NCBI RefSeq assembly: GCF_036320965.1
Contig: NC_092248.1
Location: 19,734,884-19,798,883 of the forward strand
DNA: 64,000 bases
From: Panulirus ornatus
Taxonomy: Eukaryota; Arthropoda; Malacostraca; Decapoda; Palinuridae
Direction of reading: 5' to 3'
Made by a program: the position numbers and the translations under genes. This document shows positions 49,980-64,000 of the stretch, one piece after another. Positions within the stretch are counted from its first letter, which is position 1; each line of letters opens with the position of its first letter. The notes under the pieces were generated by a model. That model did no database searches. It was given only the letters and a program-made list of their open reading frames with translations, and was not told the origin of the DNA.

Positions 49980-52905
49980 GACAACAAAGGCCACATCGTT
50001 CACACTCACCTCTAGGTGTCATGTATAATGCACCGACCACAGCTCTCTTTCCACACCCAGCCCCACAGAGCTTTCCATGGTTTACCCAGACGCTTCACAT
50101 GCCTGGTTCAATATGTTCAGAGCACCTCGACCCCAATGTACCACATCGTTCCAACTCACTCTATTCCTTGCACGCCTTTCACCCTCCTGCATGTTCAGCC
50201 CCGATCACTCAAAATCTTTATCACTCCATGTTTCCACCTCCAATTAGTTTCCCACTTCTTTCTTTCCCTCCACCTCTGACACATATATGCTCTTTGTCAA
50301 TCTTTCCTCACTCATTCTCTTCATGTGACCAAACCATTTCAAATACCTTCTGCTCTCTCAGCCACAATCTTTTTATTATCGCATATCTCTTACCCTTTCA
50401 TTACTTACTCGATCAACCACCTCACACCACATATTGTCCTCAAACATTCATTTCCAGCATATCATCCTCCTCCGGACAACTCTATCTATGGCCCACGCCT
50501 CGCAACCAAAAACATTGTTAGAATCACTATTTCCTTCAAACATACCCATTTTTGCTTCGAAGATAATATCCTCAACTTCCAAACATTTTTTCAACGCTCC
50601 CAAAACTTTCGTCCCTCCACCACCCTATTATTCACTTCCGCTTCCATGGTTCCATCCGCTGCCAGATCCACTCCCAGATATCTAAAACACTTCACATTCC
50701 TCCAGTTTTCTCCAATGAAACTTACCTCCAATTGACTTGCCCCTTAACCCTACTGTACCTAATAACCTTACTCTTATTGACATTTACTTTCAGCATTCTT
50801 CTTTACCAAACTCAGTCACCAGCTTCTGCAGTTTCTCTCCCCCATCAGCCACAGCGCTGTATCATCAACGAACAACAACTGACCTCACTTCCCAAACGCT
50901 CTCATCCACAACAGACTGCATACTTACCCCTCTTTCCAAGACTCTTGCATTCACCTCCCCTAACAACCCGAACCATAAACAAATTAAACAACCATCGAGA
51001 CATCACGCACCCCTGCCGCAAATCAAAATTCACTGAAAAACAATTACTTTCCTCTCTTCCAACACGTACACATGCCTTATATCTTCGAAAAAAACTTTTC
51101 ACTGCTTTTAACAACTTACCTCCGACACCATATATTCTTAATACCTTACACAGACCTTTTCTATCAACTCTATCACGTGCCTTCTCCAGATCCATAAATA
51201 CTACATACAAATACATTTACTTTTCTAAGTATTTCTCGCATACATTTTTTCAAAACAAACACCTAGTCCACACATCCTCTACAGCTTGTGAAACCACACT
51301 GCTCTTCCCCAGTCTGATGCTGTGTAAATGCCTTCACCCTCTCAATCAATACCCTCCCATACAATTTCCAAGGAATACTCAACAAACTTATACCTCTGCA
51401 ATTAGAGCACTCACTCTTATCCCCTTTGCCTTTGTACAATGGCAATATGCAAGCATTCCTACAGTCCTCAGGCACCTCACCATGAGTCATACATACATTA
51501 AATAACCTTACCAACCTGTCAACAATTCAATCACCAAATTCCATTGCAATACCATTAAAACTCGCTGCCTTGCCGGCTTTCATCTTCCGCAAAGCTTTTA
51601 CTATCTCTTCTCTGTTTACCAAATTATTCTCCCTAACCCTCTCACTTTGCACACCATCTCGACCGAAACACCCTATATCTGCCATTATATCATCAAACAC
51701 ATTCAACAAACCTTCAAAATACTCACTGTATCTCCTTCTCACATCACCACTACTTGTTATCACCTCCCCATTTGCGCCCTTCACTTATGTTCCCATTTGT
51801 TCCCTTGTCTTACGCACTTTATTTACCTCCTTCCAAAACATCTTTTTATTCTCCCCAAAATTTAATGATACTCTCTCACCCCAACCTTTATTTGCCCTTT
51901 TTTTCACCTCTTGCACCTTTCTCTAGACCTCCTGCCTCTTTCTTTTATACATTTCCTAGTCGTTTACAGTATTTCCTTGCAAAAATCGTCCAAATGCCTC
52001 TCTTTTCTCTTTCACCAATAATCTTACTTCTTCATCCCACCACTCACTACCCTTTCTTATCTGCCCACCTCCCACGCTTCTCATGCCACAAGCATCGTTT
52101 GCACAAGCTATCACTGCTTCTCTAAATACATCCCATTCCTCCCCCACTCCCTTTGCATCCTTTGATCTCACCTTTTTCCCTTTCTGTACTCAGTCTCTCC
52201 TGGTACTTCCTCACACAAGTCTCCTTCCCAGGCTCACCCACTCTCACCACTCCCTTCACCCCAACATTCTCTCTTCTTTTCTGAAAACCTCTACAAATCT
52301 TCACCTTTGCCTCCTCAAGATAATAATCAGACGTCCATCCAGTTGCACCTCTCAGCAAATTATCATCCAAAAGTCTCTTTCACGCGCATATCAATTAACA
52401 CTTAATCCAGTAACGCTCTATGGCTATCTCGCGTACTTACATATGTATACTTATGTATATCTCTCTTTTTAAACCAGTCCTTTTTCAGCATATAAATCTA
52501 CAAGCTCTTCACCATTTCCATTTACAACACTGGACACCCCATGTATACCAATTGTTCCCTCAACTGCCACATTACTCACCTTCGCATTCAAATCACCCAT
52601 CACGATAGCAGGGTCTCGTGCATCAAAACTACAAACAAACTCACTTAGCTGCTCCGAAAAAACTTGCCTCTCATGATCTTTCTTCTAATCCACAGGTGCA
52701 TATGCACCAATAACCTCCCATCTCTCTCCATCTACTTTCAGTTTTACACTCTATCACATACTCCCACAACTCCTGTTTCAGGAGTAGTGCATCTCCTTCC
52801 CTTGCTCTTGTCCTCTCTCTAACCTCTGATTTTACACCCAAGACATTCCCAAACCACTCTTCCCCTTTACCCTTGATCTTCGTTTCACTCAGAGCCAAAA
52901 CCTAT
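49980..52905 (-). mobile_element. RTE-like LINE type B, second copy of 39,048-41,986
   Basis: Same element as at 38.8-42.0 kb. The first ~780 bases carry many single-base deletions, mostly in homopolymers, relative to the first copy. After about 50,770 the agreement is close. Pieces: RT palm 50,902-51,216, fingers 51,263-51,514, linker 51,527-51,784, EN parts 51,956-52,370 and 52,671-52,898. Confidence 0.85.
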
Positions 52906-53019
52906 GACGACATTTGTTAACAAGTGATTGTCCAAAATATGTTTACCAAATGGCGTCCTAGCTTCGTATCCTCGATGTATATCAACTGATTTATATTTCT
53001 CTCTTATGTCTCCCTTGCT

Positions 53020-53021
<2 letters not shown>
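52906..53021 (+). mobile_element. PLE terminal-repeat fragment, second copy
   Basis: Counterpart of 41,987-42,108, again ending at (TA)n before the hammerhead box. Confidence 0.75.

Positions 53022-53090
<69 letters not shown>
53022..53090. repeat. (TA)n microsatellite, left half of split tract
   Basis: 69-base TA tract that, with 54,798-54,864, corresponds to the single tract 42,109-42,193 in the other copy. Confidence 0.93.
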
Positions 53091-53117
<27 letters not shown>

Positions 53118-54793
53118 GCCGCTGTCTCCCGCGTTTGCGAGGTAGCGCAAGGAAACAGACGAAAGAAATGGCCCAACCCACCCCCATACACGTGTATATA
53201 CATACGTCCACACACGCAAATATACATACCTACACAGCTTTCCATGGTTTACCCCAGACGCTTCACATGCCCTGATTCAATCCACTGACAGCACGTCAAT
53301 CCCGGTATACCACATCGATCCTATTCACTCTATTCCTTGCCCTCCTTTCACCCTCCTGCATGTTCAGGCCCCGATCACACAAAATTTTTTTCACTCCATC
53401 TTTCCACCTCCAATTTGGTCTCCCACTTCTCGTTCCCTCCACCTCCGACACATATATCCTCTTGGTCAATCTTTCCTCACTCATTCTCTCCATGTGCCCA
53501 AACCATTTCAAAACACCCTCTTCTGCTCTCTCAACCACGCTCTTTTTATTTCCACACATCTCTCTTACCCCTACGTTACTTACTCCATCAAACCACTTCA
53601 CACCACACATTGTCCTCAAACATCTCATTTCCAGCACATCCATCCTCCTGCGCACAACTCTATCCATAGCCCACGCCTCGCAACCATACAACATTGTTGG
53701 AACCACTATTCCTTCAAACATACCCATTTTTGCTTTCCGAGATAATGTTCTCGACTTCCACACATTCTTCAAGACTCCCAGAATTTCCCCCCCCCCCCCT
53801 CCCCCACCCTATGATCCACTTCCGCTTCCATGGTTCAATCCGCTGCCAGATCCACTCCCAGATATCTAAAACACTTTACTTCCTCCAGTTTTTCTCCATT
53901 CAAGCTTACCTTCCAATTGACTTGACCCTTAACCCTACTGTACCTAATAACCTTGCTCTTATTCACATTTACTCTTAACTTTCTTCTTTCACACACTTTA
54001 CCAAACTCAGTCAACAGCTTCTGCAGTTTCTCACATGAATCAGCCACCAGCGCTGTATCATCAGCGAACAACAACTGACTCACTTCCCAAGCTCTCTCAT
54101 CCCCAACAGACTTCATACTTGCCCCTCTTTCCAAAACTCTTGCATTCACCTCCCTAACAACCCCATCCATAAACAAATTAAACAACCATGGAGACATCAC
54201 ACACCCCTGCCGCAAACCTACATTCACTGAGAACCAATCACTTTCCTCTCTTCCTACACGTACACATGCCTTACATCCTCGATAAAAACTTTACTCTGCT
54301 TCTAACAACTTGCCTCCCACACCATATATTCTTAATACCTTCCACAGAGCATCTCTATCAACTCTATCATATGCCTTCTCCAGATCCATAAATGCTACAT
54401 ACAAATCCATTTGCTTTTCTAAGTATTTCTCACATACATTCTTCAAAGCAAACACCTGATCCACACATCCTCTACCACTTCTGAAACCACACTGCCCTTC
54501 CCCAATCTGATGCTCTGTACATGCCTTCACCCTCTTAATCAATACCCTCCCATATAATTTACCAGGAATACTCAACAAACTTATACCTCTGTAACTTGAG
54601 CACTCACTCTTATCCCCTTTGCCTTTGTACAATGGCACTATGCACGCATTCCGGCAATCCTCAGGCACCTCACCATGAGTCATACATACATTAAATAACC
54701 TTACCAACCAGTCAATAATACAGTCACCCCCTTTTTTAATAAATTCCACTGCAATACCATCCAAAACCTGCTGCCTTGCCGGCTTTCATATGT

Positions 54794-54797
<4 letters not shown>
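53090..54797 (-). mobile_element. RTE-like LINE, type A, inserted in a TA tract (absent from the other copy)
   Basis: From a 28-base poly(A) (poly(T) 53,090-53,117) through the tail module, type A 3' UTR and RT to the KAGKA codons, 5'-truncated there. Frames: 53,296-53,772 (C-terminus), 53,835-54,227 (FADD region) and 54,291-54,764 (palm with Asp in AFMDLEKAYD). Breaks lie at a C-run near 53,790 and near 54,230-54,290. Long poly(A) and few changes suggest recent insertion. Confidence 0.9.

Positions 54798-54864
<67 letters not shown>
54798..54864. repeat. (TA)n microsatellite, right half of split tract
   Basis: 67-base TA tract leading into the same LINE junction (GGGAAGTGAGTCAG) as at 42,193. 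Confidence 0.93.
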
Positions 54865-54868
<4 letters not shown>

Positions 54869-56098
54869 GGGAAGTGAGTCAGTTGTTGTTCGCTGATGAT
54901 ACAGAGCTGGTGGCTGATTCATGTGAGAAACTGAAGAAGCTGGTGACTGAGTTTGGTAAAGTGTGTGAAAGACGAAAGTTAAGAGTAAATGTGAATAAGA
55001 TCAAGGTTATTAGGTACAATAGGGTTGAGGATCAAGTCAATTGGGAGGTAAGTTTGAATTTAGAAAAACTGGAGGTAGTAAAGTGTTTTAGATATCTGGG
55101 AGTGGATCTGGCAGCGGATGGAACCATGGAAGCGGAAGTAAATCATAGGGTGGGGGAGGGGGCGAAAATTCTGGGAGCCTTGAAGAATGTGTGGAAGTCG
55201 AGAACATTATCTCCGAAAGCAAAAATTGAAGGAATAGTGGTTACAACAATGTTGTATGGTTGCGAGGCGTGTGCTATGGATAGAGTTGTGCGCAGGAGGA
55301 TGAATGTGCTGTAAATGAGATGTTTGAGGACAGTATATGGTGTGAGGTGGTTTGATCGAGTAAATAATGTAAGTGTAAGAGAGATGTGTGGAAATAAAAA
55401 GAGCGTGGCTGAGAGAGCAGAAGAGGGTGTTTTGAAGTGGTTTGGCCATATATAGAGAGTGAGTGCGGAAAGATTGACCAAGAGGATATGTGTGTCGAAG
55501 GTGGAGGGAACGAGGAAAAGTGGGAGACCAAATTGTAGGTGGAAAGATGGAGTGAAAAAGATTTTGAGTGATCGAGGGCTGAACATGCAGGAGGGTGAAA
55601 GGCGGGCAAGGAATAGAGTTTATTGGATCGATGTGGTATACCAGGGTTGACGTGCTGTCAATGGATTGAATTAGGGCATGTGAAGCGTCTGGAGTAAACC
55701 ATGGAAAGTTGTGTGGGGCCTGGATGTGGAAGGGGAGCTGTGGTTTCGGGCATTATTGCATGACAGCTGGAGACTGAGTGTGAGCGAATTGGGCCTTTGT
55801 TGTCTTTTCCTGGCGCTGCTTCGCGCACATGAGGTGGGATTGGGATGTTATTCCGTGTATGGCGGGGTGGCGATGGGGGTGAGTAGGGGCAGAAAGTGTG
55901 AATTGAGTGCATGTGTGTATATGTGTGTGTCTCTGTGTGTGTATATATGTGTACGTTGGGATGTGTGGGTGTGTATGTTTGCGTGTGTGGACGTGTGTGT
56001 GTGTGCATGTGTGTGGGGATGGGTTTGGCCAATTCTTTCGTCTGTTTCCTTGCGCTACCTCGCAGGCGCGGGAGACAGCAACAAAGCAAAATGAATAG

Positions 56099-56101
<3 letters not shown>
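54865..56101 (+). mobile_element. RTE-like LINE type B, second copy of 42,194-43,436
   Basis: Shares the FADDTELVADS reading, the TAA and the TAG stops with the first copy, and has a private 12-base deletion (KIEGIVV for KMGMFEGIVV) near 55,225. Confidence 0.87.

Positions 56102-56165
<64 letters not shown>
56102..56165. repeat. (TA)n microsatellite
   Basis: Counterpart of 43,437-43,477, about 23 bases longer. Confidence 0.95.
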
Positions 56166-56169
<4 letters not shown>

Positions 56170-57019
56170 TTATTTATTTATTCATTTTGCTTTGTCGCTG
56201 TCTCCCGCGTTAGCGGGGTAGCGCAAGGAAACAGACGAAAGAATATCTCGACCCGCCCACATACATATGTATATACACACACGTCCACACACGCAAATAT
56301 ACATACCTATATATCTCAATGCATACATATATATACACACACATACATATACATATATACACATATACATAATTCATACTGTCTGCCTTTATTTGTTCCC
56401 ATCGCCACCTCGCCACACATGGAATAACAACCCCCTCCCCCCCTCATGTGTGCGAGGTAGCGCTAGGAAAAGACAATAAAGGCCCCATTCGTTCACACTC
56501 ATTCTCTAGGTGTCATGTAATAATGCACCAAAACCACAGCTCCCTTTCCACATCCAGGCCCCACATAACTTTCCATGGTTTACCCCAGACGCTTCACATG
56601 CCCTGGTTCAATCCATTGACAGCACGTCGACCCTGGTATACCACATCGTTCCAATTCACTTTATTCCTTGCATGCCTTTCACCCTCCTGCATGTTCAGGC
56701 CCCGATCACTCAAACTCTTTTTCACTCCATCTTTCCACCTCCAATTTGGTCTCCCACTTCTCCTCGTTCCCTCCACCTCTGACACATATATCCTCTTGGT
56801 CAATCTTTCCTCACTCATTCTCTCCATGTGACCAAACCATTTCAAAACACCCTCTTCTGCTCGCTCAACCACACTCTTTTTATTTCCACACATCTCTCTT
56901 ACCCTATGATTACTTACTCAATCAAACCACCTCACACCACATATTGGCCCAAAACATCTCATTTCCAGCACATCCACCCTCCTGCGCACAACTCTATCCA
57001 TAGATATATCCATAGATAT
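56166..57019 (-). mobile_element. RTE-like LINE type B, second copy of 43,478-44,306
   Basis: Same 5' truncation. The TAGATATATCCA unit at the junction is present twice here and once in the first copy. Clean C-terminal frame 56,594-56,893. Confidence 0.87.
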
Positions 57020-57022
57020 ATC

Positions 57023-57031
<9 letters not shown>

Positions 57032-57102
<71 letters not shown>

Positions 57103-57103
57103 A

Positions 57104-57149
<46 letters not shown>
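57032..57149. repeat. Compound (TA)n-(TG)n microsatellite
   Basis: Counterpart of 44,322-44,439. Confidence 0.95.
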
Positions 57150-57150
<1 letters not shown>

Positions 57151-57171
57151 ACTTCTTAAGGCCCGTTCACC

Positions 57172-57488
57172 ATTAACTTCACACAACCACATATACTTTG
57201 TATATCCCTTTTTTTAAACCAGTAATTCCCAGTTACCAGTACCTTTTCAGCACACAATTCTAAAGGATGCTACTCATTTTCATTTACACTGAGTACCCAA
57301 AGCCCCCTAATTATACCCTCGATTGCGACATTACCTACTTTTGCATTTAAATTACTGTATTATGTACTAATTGATAAGCGTACTAAAGCGAGACTTTTCG
57401 ATGTTAATGTGCAGCGAGAGGCAGCTGGTTGCATGTCTGATCACTCCCAGGTAGATGCGAGTGTTCAATTCTGTCGATGCTTTCGGAA
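57172..57488. mobile_element. Ancient RTE-like EN fragments, second copy
   Basis: Counterpart of 44,460-44,775 with the same internal orientation change near 57,351. Confidence 0.6.
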
Positions 57489-58723
57489 AAAAGGAATTGG
57501 TTGTGACCAGGTCACCCCTCACTCCTCTATCTTCTAGCTTAGGCAAAATTAAAGCCTGAAACCTTTTTTCCACTAAACATAGCTCTCATAATTCTGGTAC
57601 CATATGTGTTGGCCTCCTCTCGTTCTTCTCTGTTAGCTCTTTGTGCCTCTTGAAGTGCTATGGACAAACTTGAGAAGCTTATTCTAACTTTGGCTTTGTG
57701 TGGGATAAGCACAGCTACATTATCTATGTACTTGAAAGCTAATTGATATTTGCCAGCAGACAGTTTAGGGACGATGCCCACACCCAAGTCCTTCTTGTAA
57801 ATAATATCCTGAAGCTTATCTCCGAAGATAATAGTCTTATTGAGGCTTTGTTTCACTTTACCCATCGTAGGGTTGAATTTCATCAACCATGTAGCTGACC
57901 AACTTTAGGGTCTGTTTAGATTCCCTCTTAAGGTGATGCAAGTCTCCAGGCTCTTCGCGTCCCTCATGACCTGAGCATCATCAGCAAAGTTATTCGGATA
58001 GGATTCTATACCTTCAGGCAAGTCATTTACATAGATCAAGTAGAGTAATGGCCCCAGAACCGAAACCTGCGGCACTCCGCTGGTCAGCCGACCCATTCTT
58101 CTATCATGCGTTCTTTGATCCCTTCCACAGAGAAAATTTTATGTCCACGGAAAGAATATCCCCTGGAAATCCAGGTTCTTAATCAGCTTCCCATTGGTAA
58201 AGTATCAAAATTCTTTATGGCAGTCAAGATACAAACAGTCCACAAACAGTCTACGACTGAGCTCACTCTCTCGTAGAACTATACGATGTTAGCTACACCT
58301 AAATTTTCCGTAAAACGTTGCTTTTTCTCGCTTAAGTAATTTTTCCTCTGTAGAAAATCATTCAATTACTTTCTAATTATCGTTTCTAAAACCTTACACA
58401 GCAAACACGTTTGTAAGAGCGGTCTCTAGTTCAACGCTTGTTTCCGGTCTACTTTCGTATAACTCAGTATGAAATTTCCTTTTTCCATTCCCTTTACAAT
58501 TTGCCTCTCTTAAGTATCATCTTGAACAGTAATCCACGTGGTTTATCTAGTATTTCTGCACACATCTTCAACACATATGGTGAAAATTCATCTGAATCAT
58601 GATCCTTGTATGGGTCAAATCCTTTCATCCTTCCTAGGAGTCTAAATGATTTCCAAAACCTCCTCCCATTCCAACTCACTGGTGCTGGGCTACAGTGTCT
58701 TTCACTCTGAAAGTATTTTTGAA
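57489..58723 (-). mobile_element. CR1/Jockey-like LINE RT relic, second copy
   Basis: Counterpart of 44,776-46,010. Pieces are 57,539-57,886, 57,905-58,096 and 58,494-58,679. This copy keeps the family residues VLGPLL where the first copy reads VLRPLL. Confidence 0.75.
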
Positions 58724-61188
<2,465 letters not shown>

Positions 61189-61805
61189 AATGTGGAATAG
61201 TGGTTCCAACAATGTTGTATGGTTGCGAGGCGTGGACTATGGATAGAGTTGTGCGCAGGAGGATGGATGTGCTGGAAATGAGATGTTTGAGGACAATGTA
61301 TGGTGTGAGGTGGTTTGATCGAGTAAGTAACGTAAGGGTAAGAGAGATGTGTGGAAATAAAAAGAGCGTGGTTGAGAGAGCAGAAGAGGGTGTTTTGAAA
61401 TGGTTTGGTCACATGGAGAGAATGAGTGAGGAAAGATTGACCAAGAGGATATAAGTGTCGGAGGTGGAGGGAACGAGGAGAAGAGGGAGACCAAATTGGA
61501 GGTGGAAAGATGGAGTGAAAAAGATTTTGTGTGATCGGGGCCTAAACATACAGGAGGTGAAAGGAGGGCAAGGAATAGAGTGAATTGGAGCGATGTCGTA
61601 TACCGGGGTTGACGTGCTGTCAGTGGATTGAATCAAGGCATGTGAAGCGTCTGGGGTAAACCATGGAAAGCTGTGTAGGTATGTATATTTGCGTGTGTGG
61701 ACGTATGCATATACATGTGTATGGGGGTGGGTTGGGCCATTTCTTTCGTCTGTTTCCTTGTGCTACCTCGCAAACGCGGGAGACAGCGACAAAGCAAAAA
61801 AAAAG

Positions 61806-61820
<15 letters not shown>
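61189..61820 (+). mobile_element. RTE-like LINE type A, head-to-head, second copy
   Basis: Counterpart of 48,402-49,027 with the same junction and the same TAA in LTKRI. The tail reads AAAG-interrupted poly(A) to 61,820. Confidence 0.86.

Positions 61821-61889
<69 letters not shown>
61821..61889. repeat. (TA)n microsatellite
   Basis: Counterpart of 49,028-49,064, about 30 bases longer. Confidence 0.95.
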
Positions 61890-61892
<3 letters not shown>

Positions 61893-62319
61893 CTTTTTCA
61901 CTCCAACCTTCCACCTCCAATTTGGTCTCCCACTTCTCCTCATTCCCTCCACCTCTGACACATATATCTTCTTTGTCAATCTTTCTTCAAACATTCTCTT
62001 CATGTGACCAAACCATTTGAATACACCCTGTTCTGCTCCCTTAACCACACTTTTTATTACCGCACATCTCTCTTGCCCTTTCATTACTTAATCTACCAAA
62101 CCACCTCACACCACATACTGTCCTCAAATATCTCATTTCCAACACAATCCACCCTCCTCTGCATAACCCTATCTATAGCCCATGCCTCACAACCGTCTAA
62201 TATTGTTGGAACCACTATTCCTTCAAACATACCCATTCTTTTTCTCTCCGAGATAACATTCTCGCCTTCCACACATTCTTAAACGCTCCCAATACCTTCG
62301 CCTCCCTCCCTCCTTACTA
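61890..62319 (-). mobile_element. RTE-like LINE C-terminal fragment, second copy
   Basis: Counterpart of 49,065-49,493. Confidence 0.8.
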
Positions 62320-64000
62320 TTTTGAAGGTTTGTTGAATGTGTTTGATGATAGAGTGGCAGATATAGGGTGTTTTGGTCGAGATGGTGTGCAAAGTGAGAG
62401 CGTTAGGAAAAATGATTTGGTAAACAGAGAAGAGGTAGTAAAAGCTTTGCGGAAGATCAGAGCCGGCAAGGACGCAGGTTTGGATAGTATTAATGTGGAA
62501 TTTATTAACAAAGGGGGTGACTGTACTGTTGACTGGTTGGTAAGGTTATTTAATATACGTATGATTCATGGTGAGGTGCCTGGGGATTGGCGAAATGCTT
62601 GCATAGTGCCATTGTATAAAGGCAAAGGGGATAAGAGTGAGTGCTCAAATTACAGAAGTACAAGTTTGTTGAGTATTCCTGGTAAATTATATGGGAGTGT
62701 ATTGATTGAGAGGGTGAAGGCATGTACAGAGCATCAGATTGGGGAAGAGCAGTGTGGTTTCAGAAGTGGTAGAGGATGTGTGGATGAGGTGTTTGCTTTG
62801 TAGAATATATGTGAGAAATACTTAGAAAAGCAAATGGATTTGTCTGTAGCGTTTATGGATCTGGAGAAGACATATGATAGAGTTGATACAGATGCTGTGT
62901 GGAAGGTACTAAGAATATATGGTGTTGGAGGCAAGTTGCCAGAAGCAGTGAAAAGTTTTTATCGAGGATGTAAGGCATGTGTACGTGTAGGAAGAGAGGA
63001 AAGTGATTGGTTCTCAGTGAATGTAGGTTTGCGGCAGGGGTGTGTGATGTCTCCATGGTTGTTTAATTTGTTTATGGATTGGGTTGTTAGGGAAGTGAAT
63101 GCAAGAGTTTTGGAAAGAGGGGCAAGTATGCAGTCTGTTGGGGATGAGAGAGCTTGGGAAGTGAGTCAGTTGTTGTTTGCTGATGATACAGCGCTGGTGG
63201 CTGATTCATGTGAGAAACTGCGGAAGCTGGTGATTGAGTTTGGAAAAGTGTGTGAAAGAAGAAAGTTAAGAGTAAATGTGAATAAGAGCAAGGTTATTAG
63301 GTACAGTAGGATTGATGATCAAGTCAATTGGGAGGTAAGTTTGAATGGAGAAAAACTGGAAGTGAAGTGTTTTAGATATCTGGAAGTGGATCTGGCAGCA
63401 GACGGAACGATGGAAGCGGAAGTGAATCATAGGGTGGGGGAGGGGGTGAAAATCCTGGGAGCCTTGAAGAATGTTTGGAAGTCGAGAACATTATCTCGGA
63501 AATCGAAAAATGGGTATGTTTGAAGGAATAGTTGTTCCAACAATGTTGTATGTTTGCGAGGCGTGGGCTATGGATAGAGTTGTGCGCAGGAGGGTGGATG
63601 TGCTGGAAATGAGATGTGTGAGGACAATAAGTGGTGTGAGGTGGTATGATCAAGTAAGAAATGTAAGGGTAAGAGAGATGTGTGGAAATTAGAAGAGCGT
63701 CGTTGAGAGAGCAGAAGAGGGTGTTTTGAAATGGTTTGGGCATATGGAGAAAATGCGTGAGGAAAGATTGACCAAGAGGATATATGTGTCGGAGGTGGAG
63801 GGAACGAGGAGAAGTGGGAGACCAAATTGGAGGTGGAAAGATGGAGTGAAAAAGATTTTGAGTGATCGGGGCCTGAACATGCAGGAGGGTGAAAGGCGGG
63901 TAAGGAATAGAGTGAATAGGAACGATGTGGTATACCGGGGTCGACGTGCTGTCAATGGATTGAATCGGGGCATGTGAAGCGTCAGGGTTAAACCATGGAA
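62320..64000 (+). mobile_element. RTE-like LINE, RT to 3' UTR, type B, runs off window
   Basis: Starts at EGLLNVFDDRV fused to the inverted fragment and covers the whole RT and C-terminus. RT 62,330-63,523 is in one frame except a TAG at 62,801-62,803. FADD and Asp in AFMDLEKTYD are intact. A frameshift near 63,510 and a TAG near 63,691 break the C-terminus (63,471-63,692 and 63,726-63,977). It ends with the type B extension RRAVNGLNRGM and enters the 3' UTR at the window end. Confidence 0.88.

Overview
This window is eukaryotic and almost entirely repetitive. It is built from non-LTR retrotransposons, a Penelope-like element (PLE), short SINE-like units and dozens of (TA)n microsatellites. 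I found no convincing host gene. An arthropod, most plausibly a decapod crustacean, is my inference from the repeat style only: very long TA tracts, an RTE-like LINE, and a PLE with a GIY-YIG domain. No sequence here proves the taxon.

The dominant component is one family of APE-type, RTE-like LINEs, present in more than 20 copies on both strands. The most complete copy (3,711-6,924, minus strand) has a 998-codon frame that is open except for a single TAG. It encodes an apurinic-type endonuclease (EN), a reverse transcriptase (RT) with an FADD catalytic box, and a basic C-terminal domain. A second copy (15,408-18,338, minus) has an uninterrupted frame from about codon 85 to the stop. Two subfamilies are visible. 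Type A has a short 3' UTR and a TGA stop. Type B has a 3' UTR about 250 bp longer and a CGA at that stop position, which extends the protein to ...RRAVNGLNQGM. Almost every copy begins and ends at a (TA)n tract, and intact 3' ends read poly(A)-(TA)n.

Other elements: a decayed PLE with RT and GIY-YIG domains and hammerhead-ribozyme-like termini (1,456-3,640), with further PLE terminal scraps near 20.7, 27.1, 42.0 and 52.9 kb; a SINE-like unit of about 235 bp (here called F2), also TA-bounded, whose 3' tail resembles the LINE tail; tRNA-like SINE copies forming a long hairpin at 30.1-30.65 kb; and an old CR1/Jockey-like LINE relic at 44.8-46.0 kb (second copy at 57.5-58.7 kb).

The window is an assembly mosaic. 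Two 100-N gaps (22,791-22,890 and 49,880-49,979) join three contigs, and at each gap the next contig restarts inside sequence the previous one already covered. Thus 16,490-22,790 recurs as 22,891-about 29,200, and 39,048-49,879 recurs as 49,980-62,703. The copies differ by roughly 1% in the non-repeat stretches I compared by eye and by TA-tract lengths, which fits unmerged haplotypes better than genomic duplication. In the second pair the later copy carries a LINE of about 1.7 kb inside a TA tract that is empty in the earlier copy. This looks like a filled/empty site pair and is the best direct evidence that the family inserts into (TA)n.
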